Positions 8,146 to 16,336 of a stretch of DNA of 64,000 nucleotides are shown here, piece after piece. Source of the DNA: Ktedonobacterales bacterium (GTDB taxonomy: Bacteria; Chloroflexota; Ktedonobacteria; Ktedonobacterales; DATBGS01). Location of the stretch: contig DATBHW010000034.1 of the NCBI GenBank assembly GCA_036557285.1, positions 1 to 64,000 on the forward strand, given 5' to 3'. Below the pieces are notes generated by a model. That model did not search any database. It was given only the letters and a program-made list of their open reading frames with translations, and was not told the DNA's origin. The translations under genes were made by a program, and so were the position numbers. Position 1 is the stretch's first letter, and each line of letters opens with the position of its first letter.

Positions 8146-8580
8146 CTAGCCCAGCTTATACGTCACCAGACCCTTCGCCACCAGCGTCCCCGACGCGCCC
8201 GACACCTCCACATCAAGATAGACCAGATTCTTCCCACGCCGCAAAACCCTCGCCGTCGCCTGGAGGTCTTCGCTGCTCGCCGCCGACAGATAATTGACTG
8301 TCAGCCCCACCGTCGTCCCACGCGCGTTCTCCGGCAGCGCCGCGCCCGACCACGCCGCCACCATCGCCGTCGTATCAATCAACGACGCAATCGCCCCGCC
8401 GTGAACAATGCTCCCAATCGTCACCACAGACTCCGCGAACGGCAGCGTCAGCGTCGCCAGGTCCGGCTGAAGATCGGTCAGGCGCATGCCCAGATGCCCC
8501 ACATAGGGCGAACGCGGCAAAAACTGGCGGATAAAATCCGCCCCCGACGTGGGGGCGCTGCTGTCGTCAGATGTACTCAC
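8146..8580 (-). CDS. PaaI-type hotdog thioesterase
   Basis: A 144-residue single hotdog-fold protein of the PaaI/YbgC-like acyl-CoA thioesterase group. The helix signature GSIVHGGAIASLIDTTA and the downstream strand GTTVGLTVNYLSAA are characteristic, and the Asp of the LIDTTA helix is the expected catalytic position. GTG is chosen as start because AAGGAGG lies 6 bases upstream, whereas the in-frame ATGs further up lack a ribosome site. The substrate is not deducible. A distant second member of the family lies near 62.3-62.7 kb. Confidence 0.8.
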   Translation of the reverse strand: MSTSDDSSAPTSGADFIRQFLPRSPYVGHLGMRLTDLQPDLATLTLPFAESVVTIGSIVHGGAIASLIDTTAMVAAWSGAALPENARGTTVGLTVNYLSAASSEDLQATARVLRRGKNLVYLDVEVSGASGTLVAKGLVTYKLG

Positions 8581-8710
8581 GCTGTTCCTCCTTACGCTGC
8601 TCAAACTGCCCTGCATCATACGACGCGCCGCCTCAGCAGAGCAACCCTCTTGCCTTCTTGCTCAGCTTATGCTATCCTGGAGCCGGAAAGCGCAGACAAA
8701 GGAGAACGGC

Positions 8711-9970
8711 ATGGCGCAGCACACGGACGAACCAGCGCCCGACCCTGCTGAAGACGGGACCAGCGAAAACTTACCCCTTGTCGAGCTAGAAACCATCCTC
8801 AACCGCCCCCCTTCCCGGCGCAAGCGGCTGATGCAGATCAGCTTTGTACTGCTGGCCGCCCTCATCGCGCTGGTAATCTTCTGGGGAGACATCGCGCCCG
8901 CCCGGCCAGCGGCTCCGTTGGCTGTCCCGCAGCCAGCCAACCCTCCGCCCGCGCTGCTCATCGTCAGCAACATCAACTACGGCGCCGTCACCATCAATGG
9001 CAAAAAGCAGGCAGGCCCGCTCCCGATCCTTGTCGCCATCCACGGCAATACCTACGACATCAGCCTGGACGCGCCGCCTTTTCGCCCCATATCCTGCCAT
9101 GTGGCGCTCTCTCATGTCACAGCCGCAGGCGTCCAGTCTGGCGACAAACGTTGTCTCGCCTTCGCCGCTCCCAATGGCTCGATGCTGGGACTCAATGACG
9201 TGGAAGGCGTCCTGAAGTTCGAGATACTTATCTCCCTGACACCGGACAACCTGCCGCCAGGCCAGCAGAGCCAGCTTACGGCCATGCTCACCCAGGCGCT
9301 GACCACACGGCAAGCTATGACCGTTCCCGCCGGTTCCTACTTCGCCACCGGCTTCGACGCGCCCAGCGTGACCAGCCAGCGCGCCAGCGCCCCCCTGCGC
9401 GCCAGCGCCACCGTTGCCCCCGTCGTCCCCCAGAATCAAGACATCGGGCTGCCCTGCGTTGGATTTATCTGTCCGGGGATCATGTCTCCGCAGCTCCCTC
9501 TCTCCCTCACAGGCCATCAATGGGGAATTGTAGTCTTGTTAGCCTCGCGCTGGCGCTTCAGCACGCCATCCGGCGCACTGGTCAGCGATGTGGCCTTCCA
9601 GGGATTCACCGAAGTCCGTCGGACAGAAAACACCGTCCAACTCTTCCTCTCCCTCGGTGCGAACGGAAACTGGGTCATCTCACCAAACGCGACGGTGAAT
9701 GACGCTGCCAGCCAGGTGAAAGATACCTTCTGCGCAGCCGGAGAAAACATCCTCCAGCAAGCCATAGGCTCTACTATCAACCTGAGTATAGCCCCCACCA
9801 GGGATCAGGGCGCGCGGGGCTGCGAACTCCAGCTTCTGGTGGATAACGCCTTCCAGGGGATGTTTCTCTGGCGCTTTGGCGTCCTGCTGGCCGTAGATCA
9901 GCAGGCGCACACCACGCGCCCCGAACTTCCGATAGCCCCGCCAGCAGAGATCGCCGCCCTTGCTGGATAA
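8711..9970 (+). CDS. Membrane-anchored hypothetical protein, PEGA-like region
   Basis: A 419-residue protein with an acidic cytoplasmic N-terminus, basic RRKR and one transmembrane helix at about 41-58, then a large exported region. The segment NYGAVTINGKKQAGPLPI with the following strands resembles a PEGA carbohydrate-binding-like module. The remainder has no motif I recognise and contains a few cysteines that could form disulfides. The ATG preceded by AAAGGAG was preferred to upstream in-frame starts that overlap the divergent thioesterase gene. It may be an extracytoplasmic sensor or envelope protein; nothing in the neighbourhood fixes the role. Confidence 0.55.
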   Translation: MAQHTDEPAPDPAEDGTSENLPLVELETILNRPPSRRKRLMQISFVLLAALIALVIFWGDIAPARPAAPLAVPQPANPPPALLIVSNINYGAVTINGKKQAGPLPILVAIHGNTYDISLDAPPFRPISCHVALSHVTAAGVQSGDKRCLAFAAPNGSMLGLNDVEGVLKFEILISLTPDNLPPGQQSQLTAMLTQALTTRQAMTVPAGSYFATGFDAPSVTSQRASAPLRASATVAPVVPQNQDIGLPCVGFICPGIMSPQLPLSLTGHQWGIVVLLASRWRFSTPSGALVSDVAFQGFTEVRRTENTVQLFLSLGANGNWVISPNATVNDAASQVKDTFCAAGENILQQAIGSTINLSIAPTRDQGARGCELQLLVDNAFQGMFLWRFGVLLAVDQQAHTTRPELPIAPPAEIAALAG

Positions 9971-9979
9971 TACCGAATC

Positions 9980-10200
9980 CGCCTGTACCGCCGCCGTCCC
10001 TGGCGGCCACTTGTACCGCCGCCTTCCAGGCGGCCCACCGCCGCGCTATTGCTACCGCCGCCCCTCCACGCGCCCGCCACTTGTAGCGCCGCCTTCCAGG
10101 CGGCCCACCGCCGCGCGCCCGCCGCTCTTACAAACGAACGCCGCGCCCATGCGGGCGGGGAGCCTGCACAGGCAGGCTTGGCGGCTCAGCCCCATCCCTA
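9980..10200. repeat. Intergenic hairpin-repeat cluster (forward)
   Basis: Three TGTANCGCCGCC...GGCGGCC units followed by the AGCCTGCACAGGCAGGCTT module. It fills the whole space between two convergent genes. Confidence 0.85.
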
Positions 10201-10202
10201 CC

Positions 10203-11441
10203 CTAGATGCCCAGCAGCGCCCGCAGCAAACCCAGCGCCGCCGCCCCGCCTATAAGAAACACCGTGTTCACATTCCAGCGCAGCAGCAGCGCGAGGCTGG
10301 CGAGCGCGATCACCGCCGTAAAGGGATCGCTAATCGTTGCGCGCCCAAACAAAATCGCCGCCGCCGCAATCGCCCCCAGCGCGCCCGCCGTAATCCCCCG
10401 CAGAAACGCTTTGGCAACCGGCGCGTTGCGCACCCGCACCAGCAGCGGCGTCAGGCTCAGCACCAGCAGAAACGACGGCGCAAACACCGCCACCGTAGCC
10501 ACCACCCCACCCGCGAAGCCATCCACCGCGTAGCCCGCAAACGTCGCAACCGTCGTCACCGGCCCCGGCGTAAGCTGACCCACCGCCAGCCCATCCACCA
10601 GTTGCCGCGTCGTCAGCCAGTGTGGCCCATCCACCAACTCTTGCTGCAAGAGCGGCGCAACCACCAGCCCACCGCCAAACATCAGCAGCCCGATCTTAAA
10701 GAACACCAGCCCCAGCGTCAGCAGCCCCGCAGCGGGCGCTGCCGCAGCCGCGAACGCCTTCGCCCCCAGCAACGGCGCGGCCAGCACACTTTTCACGCTG
10801 CCATCAGTCCTGGGCGCGTCTGGCGGAAGCGATGCAGCCTCCTCCTTCCCCGTCGCGGGCTGGTGCTGGATCGAGCGCGTAAAGAGCAGCGCGCCCGCCA
10901 GCCCCGCAGCCATCAGAATCGTGAGCAGATTGACCGAAGGCGGCAGCAGCGGGACCACCACCAGCGCGCAGGCCACCAGAGCAATAACCCAGCCTGGCAC
11001 AGTCGTCAGCGTCGTCTTGCCCATGCGATACAGCGTATTCACAATAATGCCGATCACCACCGGCCCGATAGCCACAAACAGCGCGCTCACCTGCGGCAGC
11101 GCCCCATACTGGATATACGCCCAGGCCAGCAGCAGCACCAGCACAAACGCCGGGAAAATGAAACACGCGCCGCTCACCAGACCGCCTAGCGGCCCCGCGC
11201 GCAGATAGCCCAGGTAAATCGAAAGCTGCGTAGAAGTCGGGCCGGGCAGCAGATTACAGATCGCCAGTCCCTCCAGAAACTGCTGGCGCGTCACCCACTG
11301 GCGGCGCGTCACACACTGATCTTCCATCAGCCCAAGGTGCGCCAGCGGCCCGCCAAACCCCACCACACCCAGCCGCAAAAAAAGCGCCACAAGCGCCCGC
11401 AAGCGCGGCCCCAGGCCAGGCGTCTCTGAACGCATACGCAT
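10203..11441 (-). CDS. chrA: Chromate transporter, long-chain ChrA type
   Basis: A 412-residue two-domain CHR-family transporter of the inner membrane. Both halves carry the family motif: FGGPLAHLGLMED with LPGPTSTQLSIYLGY in the first, and FGGGLVVAPLLQQE with TPGPVTTVATFAGY in the second. Each half is followed by several hydrophobic helices; the total length fits the fused LCHR form. Characterised members export chromate by proton-coupled transport; others may move different oxyanions. No ChrR/ChrB-like gene is adjacent. The start ATG lies behind a GAGGA-like site. Confidence 0.9.
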   Translation of the reverse strand: MRMRSETPGLGPRLRALVALFLRLGVVGFGGPLAHLGLMEDQCVTRRQWVTRQQFLEGLAICNLLPGPTSTQLSIYLGYLRAGPLGGLVSGACFIFPAFVLVLLLAWAYIQYGALPQVSALFVAIGPVVIGIIVNTLYRMGKTTLTTVPGWVIALVACALVVVPLLPPSVNLLTILMAAGLAGALLFTRSIQHQPATGKEEAASLPPDAPRTDGSVKSVLAAPLLGAKAFAAAAAPAAGLLTLGLVFFKIGLLMFGGGLVVAPLLQQELVDGPHWLTTRQLVDGLAVGQLTPGPVTTVATFAGYAVDGFAGGVVATVAVFAPSFLLVLSLTPLLVRVRNAPVAKAFLRGITAGALGAIAAAAILFGRATISDPFTAVIALASLALLLRWNVNTVFLIGGAAALGLLRALLGI

Positions 11442-11459
11442 CTCTGTCCGTCCTCGCTC

Positions 11460-11522
11460 TGCCTACGCGGGTAGGGAGTCCACCTGCGTGGACCTGGCGG
11501 CTTACCGCTTCCAGTCGCGGTT
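11460..11522. repeat. Short hairpin-repeat fragment
   Basis: Carries a variant of the AGTCC...GGACT hairpin module and ends with the TCGCGGTTTTAACC half of another module, overlapping the 3' end of the nucleotidyltransferase gene. Confidence 0.6.
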
Positions 11523-12371
11523 TTAACCCCCTGCTGGATGGGGTGTCCCCTCGACGGTAGTATCGCTTTGCCCCAGCCGCAGCCGCTCAAGCCGACCAGA
11601 AACCTGGCGCGCCAGGTCAGCCGGATAGATCACCCCATGCGCCGCCGCCAGCGGAACAGCCAGCTCTTCATAGCACCGGAGCAGCCGCCCTGCCGCCTCG
11701 AACAGCGCCGCTCGTTCCAGCAGGCAAAAGGTCGCCTGCAAAGACCGCAGGCGCTCCCCTGGTACAGCCGCCTCCAATTTCTCATACCCTTCTGCGCCCT
11801 CAGTGAAATCCACGCTCAGGCGTGCCAGATTCACACATCTGACCCGCGCCCGCTCCACCTGTCCATAAGCGTACCAGAACTGCCCACGCCCCATCGCCTT
11901 AATAAACACTGACATGTCGCGCCAGAACCAGAAGATCAGCCCATGCAAGTTTTCCCCTTGTTCTGCCGGTGTTGGCCGGTACCACGGAAAAACCACCTCA
12001 GCCAGAACGCCCTGCTTATCCACCAGCGGCGTGAACGGGCCGCCATGAATATGCGTAAAGCGGCTCGCCCGCGCCAGCGCCAGTTCTCCCTCTACCCCCC
12101 CGACATACTGAAAGTTCAGCATATCGAAGCCAAAGGCATTGAAATCTTCCAGAAAAAGCGGCTCGCCCAGCCCCCGCATGAACGCCCGCCGCTCAGCAAA
12201 AAAGCCATCATACGCCTCGTCGTCAATAATCGCATACACATCAAGGTCAGAATACGCATCAGCGGTCCCCGCCGCGTGCGACCCGCCAAGAAACGCCGCC
12301 ACAACGCGCGCATCTGCCTGACACATCTCCGTGAAGCGTCCGACGAAACTCTGCTGCTGGTCAGAAGTCAT
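11523..12371 (-). CDS. Nucleotidyltransferase-domain protein (aminoglycoside/lincosamide NTase-like)
   Basis: The N-terminal 50 residues show the polymerase-beta-type nucleotidyltransferase signature GGSHAAG followed by SDLDVYAIID: the GS motif and two metal-binding aspartates. A roughly 180-residue helical region follows, as in minor antibiotic or small-molecule nucleotidyltransferases. ATG is preceded by GGGGAGG. It could adenylylate an aminoglycoside or another small molecule; the sequence does not identify the substrate. The C-terminal tail runs into the adjacent repeat. Confidence 0.65.
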   Translation of the reverse strand: MTSDQQQSFVGRFTEMCQADARVVAAFLGGSHAAGTADAYSDLDVYAIIDDEAYDGFFAERRAFMRGLGEPLFLEDFNAFGFDMLNFQYVGGVEGELALARASRFTHIHGGPFTPLVDKQGVLAEVVFPWYRPTPAEQGENLHGLIFWFWRDMSVFIKAMGRGQFWYAYGQVERARVRCVNLARLSVDFTEGAEGYEKLEAAVPGERLRSLQATFCLLERAALFEAAGRLLRCYEELAVPLAAAHGVIYPADLARQVSGRLERLRLGQSDTTVEGTPHPAGG

Positions 12372-12419
12372 AAGCCCTCCCCTTTGCTGGCTCTTCGCCG
12401 CTAAAAATCAACCCCATCC

Positions 12420-12470
12420 AGCCGCGTGTACCGCCGCCTTCCAGGCGGCCAACCGCTCGCCAGTACAAAG
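12420..12470. repeat. Single intergenic hairpin repeat (forward)
   Basis: One GTGTACCGCCGCC...GGCGGCC unit between two leftward genes. Confidence 0.8.
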
Positions 12471-12511
12471 GTCGGCGCTGCGTTCGTGCGCAGCGCCGAT
12501 ACGCCCTCTCC

Positions 12512-12847
12512 TCAAGCCGACGCCGCCGCCTCCACCGGCAGACCAACCTCTTTCCAGCGCGGATAGCCGCCATCCAACGCCTGCGCCTGATAGCCCTGCT
12601 CGCGCAAGAGCGCAGCCGCCTGCTCACCGCGAGAAGAGCCGCGATGGTGCATATTGCAATACGTCACCACAAGCTGATCGCGCCTCAGCTTCCCAAGCTT
12701 TTTGGGAAGCTGGCCCAGCGGAATATTCAACGCCCCCAGCACATGCCCGGCAGCATACTCCTTTGGCCCACGCACGTCAACGACCAGCGGCTTCGCATCA
12801 GCGCCCTGCGCCGCATACACCTCTTTTGGACAGATCAAATCGCCCAA
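12512..12847 (-). CDS. Single-domain rhodanese (sulfurtransferase-like)
   Basis: A 111-residue rhodanese domain. It shows the substrate-side motif VDVRGPKEYAAGHVLGALNIP and the active-site loop TYCNMHHRGSSR with the catalytic cysteine. The closing motif is LDGGYPRWKEVGLPVE. TTG is taken as start because AAAGGAG lies 7 bases upstream and the resulting length equals a standalone domain. An upstream ATG would add an N-terminus without such a site. The likely role is persulfide transfer or sulfur relay. A perfect hairpin separates it from the upstream oxidoreductase gene. Confidence 0.85.
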   Translation of the reverse strand: MGDLICPKEVYAAQGADAKPLVVDVRGPKEYAAGHVLGALNIPLGQLPKKLGKLRRDQLVVTYCNMHHRGSSRGEQAAALLREQGYQAQALDGGYPRWKEVGLPVEAAASA

Positions 12848-12957
12848 CGTCCTGCTCCTTTGCTCTTTCTCTCTCGCCAGGAACATCCCGGCGTATGGTC
12901 CTGTCCTCCTATCGCCCGCTCCTCGTCCTGCCTTGCGCATTTTTTCTGAAGCAGCAG

Positions 12958-12990
12958 TACGCCCCCCTTGCAGGCTGCAAGGGGGGCGTA
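12958..12990. terminator. Perfect 16-bp hairpin between two leftward genes
   Basis: TACGCCCCCCTTGCAG and its exact reverse complement are separated by one G. There is no T-run in the leftward direction, but a T6 tract lies on the other side. It could be a terminator-like or mRNA-stabilising structure, or a processing barrier between the oxidoreductase and rhodanese genes. Confidence 0.45.
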
Positions 12991-13014
12991 CAAGCATCCA
13001 ACCAGATTCAGACA

Positions 13015-13863
13015 CTATATCGCGCGCGGCGGTCCCTGCTTGACGCGAGCGCGCATCCCCTCCACCCCACCCTCAGTCTCCGGCGTCTGCCACACGCTTT
13101 CCAGCCACCACGTCACGCCAGCCTCCGCCCACGGGCGCACGATCTCAATTGCCCGCTCCTGATCGTCGCCAGGCGTCTCACCTTCCCAGACAATATCGAA
13201 CGGCGTCGTCAACGTGCGCCGTTCCGCCACAAACGCCGTGATCGCCCGCACGTCATCAGGCGTCATATTCGTGTGCGCGAAGGAGCCATCAGCCCCCATC
13301 TTACAGGGCATAATGCCATCGCAGCGCAGCACCCGCCGCATAGACTTCATGCGCGGCCACGCCCCCACCACCCAGATAGGCACGCGCGGCGCTTGCACTG
13401 GCTTTGGCTCAAACCTCACATCCCGCAGATGATAGTGCTTACCCTCGTAGCTGAACGGCTGCCTGCTCCACAGCCCATCCAGAATATCCAGGCTCTCATC
13501 CAGCATCTCCGCCCGAACCTTCCGATCAACCTCCTCGCCCACCTTCGGAAAGCCGCTGTCTACATGCTCAGGGCCAGCGGCCCCCAACCCCACCGGCAGC
13601 ACCACGCGACCATCGGACAAATGATCCAGCGTCACCACCTCGCTGGCAACCTTCCAGGGACGCCGCCGCGACAGCGGCGTCAGCATCGTCCCAAACTGCA
13701 CCCGCGTTGTCGCCATCGCCACCGCCGCCAGCGACACCCACGGATCGATCCCCCAGATCAAATCCCACACAAACACACCATCCCAGCCCGCCGCCTCCGC
13801 ATCCCGCGCCAGCCCAACCAGGGTTCGCGCATCCACAGCCGGAAAAGTCACACCATAGCGCAT
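13015..13863 (-). CDS. LLM-class (luciferase-like) flavin/F420-dependent oxidoreductase
   Basis: A 282-residue TIM-barrel oxidoreductase. Recognisable family blocks are the N-terminal LARDAEAAGWDGVFVWDL, TTRVQFGTMLTPLSRRRPWKVA, LDHLSDGRVVLPVGLG and LDGLWSRQPFSYEGKHY. Members use FMN or F420 to oxidise or hydroxylate varied substrates, and the cofactor cannot be settled here. The ATG 6 bases after AGAGGAGG is the start. The open frame continues upstream only because it passes through a hairpin-repeat cluster. The nearest downstream gene is the rhodanese. Confidence 0.85.
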   Translation of the reverse strand: MRYGVTFPAVDARTLVGLARDAEAAGWDGVFVWDLIWGIDPWVSLAAVAMATTRVQFGTMLTPLSRRRPWKVASEVVTLDHLSDGRVVLPVGLGAAGPEHVDSGFPKVGEEVDRKVRAEMLDESLDILDGLWSRQPFSYEGKHYHLRDVRFEPKPVQAPRVPIWVVGAWPRMKSMRRVLRCDGIMPCKMGADGSFAHTNMTPDDVRAITAFVAERRTLTTPFDIVWEGETPGDDQERAIEIVRPWAEAGVTWWLESVWQTPETEGGVEGMRARVKQGPPRAI

Positions 13864-13917
13864 ACCCGCCTCCTCTTTGCAAAACGCCAGCGATTGCCAT
13901 CGCACCTTACTCGCACC

Positions 13918-14155
13918 ATCACTTGTACCGCCGCCGTCTCTGGCGGCCCAACGCCGCGCTATTGCTACCGCTGCCCCTCCAGGCGAACGCCACTTGTAGC
14001 GCCGCCGTCTCTGGCGGCCCACCGCAGCGCCCGCGCGCACGCCGCCATCATAAACGAACGCCGCGCCTATAAGGAGTGGGGAGCCTCCGCAGGGAGGCTT
14101 GGCGGCGTCCGCAGACGCCTCTAGCCGCGATTTCAATCGCCAGGGCGGCTGAGCA
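13918..14155. repeat. Intergenic hairpin-repeat cluster (forward)
   Basis: Two TGTANCGCCGCC...GGCGGCC units, an AGCCTCCGCAGGGAGGCTT hairpin module and a GGCGTCCGCAGACGCC module joined to GCGATTTCAATCGC. Confidence 0.85.
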
Positions 14156-14224
14156 GGCCCGATGAACAGAGAAACTCCATCAACCACCAGGCTGCCCGCT
14201 AGAGAAAAGTATAGAAGGAACTTC

Positions 14225-14241
14225 ATGACACCTGTTGTCAT
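14225..14241. promoter_or_regulatory. Candidate operator of the WYL regulator
   Basis: The inverted repeat ATGACA-CCTGT-TGTCAT lies about 60 bases before the regulator start. A TACAAT -10-like box is just downstream, so a bound protein would cover the promoter. Autoregulation is an inference from position. Confidence 0.4.
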
Positions 14242-14301
14242 ATTTCCCGGGTACAATACTTACAGGCACTGCGAGCGACTACACGAAAGCGAGGGTACCC
14301 C

Positions 14302-15276
14302 ATGCGCGCTGACCGGCTCCTCTCCATCCTCCTCCTCTTACAAACCAACCACCGCCTCACCGCCCGTCATCTGGCGCAGCGCCTCGAAGTCTCCCAGCGC
14401 ACCATCCACCGCGACATGGAAGCCCTTGGCATCGCTGGCGTCCCCATCACCGCCGAACGCGGCACACACGGTGGCTGGAGCCTCCTGGAAGGCTATCGCA
14501 CCAACCTCACCGGACTCAGCGAGCCTGAGATTCAGGCGCTCTTGCTCGCCAGACCCTCGCGCCTGCTCGCCGACCTCGGCTTGCGCCAGGCCGCCGATGC
14601 CGCCCTCATCAAACTGCTGGCCGCCCTCCCGGCCATATCGCGCAGCAACGCCGAATACGCCCGCCAGCGCCTGCACATAGATGGCGCGGGCTGGCACGAA
14701 GCCCCCGAAGCCGTTCCCTACCTCCTGCCCATTCAGGAAGCCATCTGGCAGGAGCGCAAGCTCCAACTCACCTACCAGCGCGGCGACGGCGCAACCGTCG
14801 AACGCCTGGCCGACCCGCTCGGCCTCGTCGCAAAGGGCAGCGTCTGGTATCTCATCGCCGCCGTCGAAGGCGAACTGCGCAGCTATCGCGTCTCGCGCGT
14901 GCAGAGCGTCCAGGTCACAGAGCAGTCCTTCGTTCGCCCGCCAACCTTCGACCTCGCCGCCTATTGGGCGCAGTCCACCGCCGACTTCAAAGCCAATCTC
15001 CCCCGCTATCCCGCCACCTTGCGCGCCGATCCCGCCATCGTCCCCTCCATGCGCCACGCAGATCGCTACGCCCGCATCGAACACATCAGCCCCCCGGCGG
15101 ATACAGACGACTGGCTCACCCTCTCCATGCGCTTCGAAGAAGAACACACCGCCTGCGAGTACGTCTTACGCTTCGGCCCCCAGGTAGAAGTCATCGAACC
15201 GCCCGCCCTGCGCCAGCGCGTCATCCACGCCGCAGAAGGCATCATAGCCCGCTACGCCCACCCCAACCCCTCCTGA
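14302..15276 (+). CDS. YafY-type transcriptional regulator (HTH_11 + WYL)
   Basis: A 324-residue DeoR-like regulator. The winged HTH occupies residues 1-60 (RLLSILLLLQTNHRLTARHL, then LEVSQRTIHRDMEAL). The WYL ligand-sensing domain follows at about 145-210 (LQLTYQRGD, then DPLGLVAKGSVWYLIAAVEG and RSYRVSRVQSV), then the C-terminal WCX extension. Proteins of this build usually control a neighbouring gene in response to a nucleotide or other ligand. The palindrome directly upstream is a likely binding site. No obvious target gene is adjacent. Confidence 0.85.
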   Translation: MRADRLLSILLLLQTNHRLTARHLAQRLEVSQRTIHRDMEALGIAGVPITAERGTHGGWSLLEGYRTNLTGLSEPEIQALLLARPSRLLADLGLRQAADAALIKLLAALPAISRSNAEYARQRLHIDGAGWHEAPEAVPYLLPIQEAIWQERKLQLTYQRGDGATVERLADPLGLVAKGSVWYLIAAVEGELRSYRVSRVQSVQVTEQSFVRPPTFDLAAYWAQSTADFKANLPRYPATLRADPAIVPSMRHADRYARIEHISPPADTDDWLTLSMRFEEEHTACEYVLRFGPQVEVIEPPALRQRVIHAAEGIIARYAHPNPS

Positions 15277-15287
15277 ATGCTTGCGCG

Positions 15288-15400
15288 ACCCGTACCGCCG
15301 CCTTCCAGGCGGCCCATCGCCGCGCCCACGCAAACGCCACCCACCTGTACCACTTGTAGCGCCGCCTTCCAGGCGGCCCGCCTCCGCGCCCACGCGCACG
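15288..15400. repeat. Intergenic hairpin repeats (forward)
   Basis: Two forward GTANCGCCGCC...GGCGGCCC units separated by about 35 bases, between convergent genes. Confidence 0.85.
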
Positions 15401-15407
15401 CTCGCCC

Positions 15408-16121
15408 TCAGCGCGTCCACTCCACCTCGACACTCGCAAGTGAAACATACGTCACTTCCATACGAGCGAACGCGCTGGGCAGATTCTGCCATATACACGT
15501 TCTGGTCAAAAATACATCTCCCTCCCCACGCAATCCGCTGGTGCTTGGGCCAGAGTACACGCCTAGATTGCTTGGCACCTGCTTCCCCTGGACAGGCGGG
15601 TCTTGCGCTTTATCCTCAGCCTTCCCCAGGAGCGTACACATGCCATCCGAGTCAGGCGTGTATTCGATACTGAAGCCATCCCGCGTCACAGTGGGAAGCT
15701 GCGGAGAAAGCTCGCTTCTCGCCCGAATAACGAACATTCTCACATAGGGCAGAGCGACCCCATTCTTATTGCCGCTGTACACACAGCTATAATCCCCACG
15801 CGGGACATGCAGTACATGCGACACCGAGACAGCCAACTGCTGCTTCACCGTATTACAAATCACCTCCTCGTTCGGGTTATTAAAGAGCGCCGTATTCTGC
15901 TCATCAATCGCCGTCGTACTGAACGACAGCGTAATAGTGGTCTTGTGATCGGTCGCATCCTGATTTTCCAGAATCGTAACCTCGACATCCAATGTTCCCG
16001 ACGATGTATCTGCCGGCGTGACTTTGATGGGATCGGGAGGATCTGTGGCGGCTTGCACAGTGCACGCGAACAGCGCCACACAGCAAAGCGCCAGAACCAG
16101 AGCGCGCGGTTTCCTTCGCAT
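15408..16121 (-). CDS. Predicted lipoprotein of unknown function
   Basis: A 237-residue exported protein. The N-terminus MRRKPRALVLALCCVALFAC is a basic segment, a hydrophobic core and a lipobox (LFAC) with the lipidated cysteine near position 20. The mature part is rich in Thr/Ser/Val, has several cysteines and looks beta-rich, with no domain I recognise. The ATG at MRRKP follows GAAGGGG and gives a proper signal sequence; an upstream in-frame ATG would not. No partner gene is evident; it lies between a regulator and an efflux pump of the opposite side. Confidence 0.55.
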   Translation of the reverse strand: MRRKPRALVLALCCVALFACTVQAATDPPDPIKVTPADTSSGTLDVEVTILENQDATDHKTTITLSFSTTAIDEQNTALFNNPNEEVICNTVKQQLAVSVSHVLHVPRGDYSCVYSGNKNGVALPYVRMFVIRARSELSPQLPTVTRDGFSIEYTPDSDGMCTLLGKAEDKAQDPPVQGKQVPSNLGVYSGPSTSGLRGEGDVFLTRTCIWQNLPSAFARMEVTYVSLASVEVEWTR

Positions 16122-16336
16122 GGCACACCCCTTCTTTTTCGTCACAGTGAGGCGCTGATGACCCAATCACAACAGGGGTAGTAATGCCCAAAGTGTAATG
16201 TGCCTGTGAACCCGACTCTGAAATGCGAGAAACAATGGTACAGGTAATGCAGCCCTAGACCACAATTTTTCTCATAAGTCTATATATACATTACCAGAAA
16301 ACGATGACATTGACGAATTACCCCACCCTAACTCTC

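Noticed and set aside
9960-11189. 409-codon rightward frame over chrA
   Set aside because: Arg/His/Gln-rich antisense translation; chrA on the other strand carries all family motifs.
12331-14124. Long rightward open frame over the rhodanese and oxidoreductase genes
   Set aside because: It crosses repeats and antisense sequence, has no ribosome site, and overlaps two well-supported genes.
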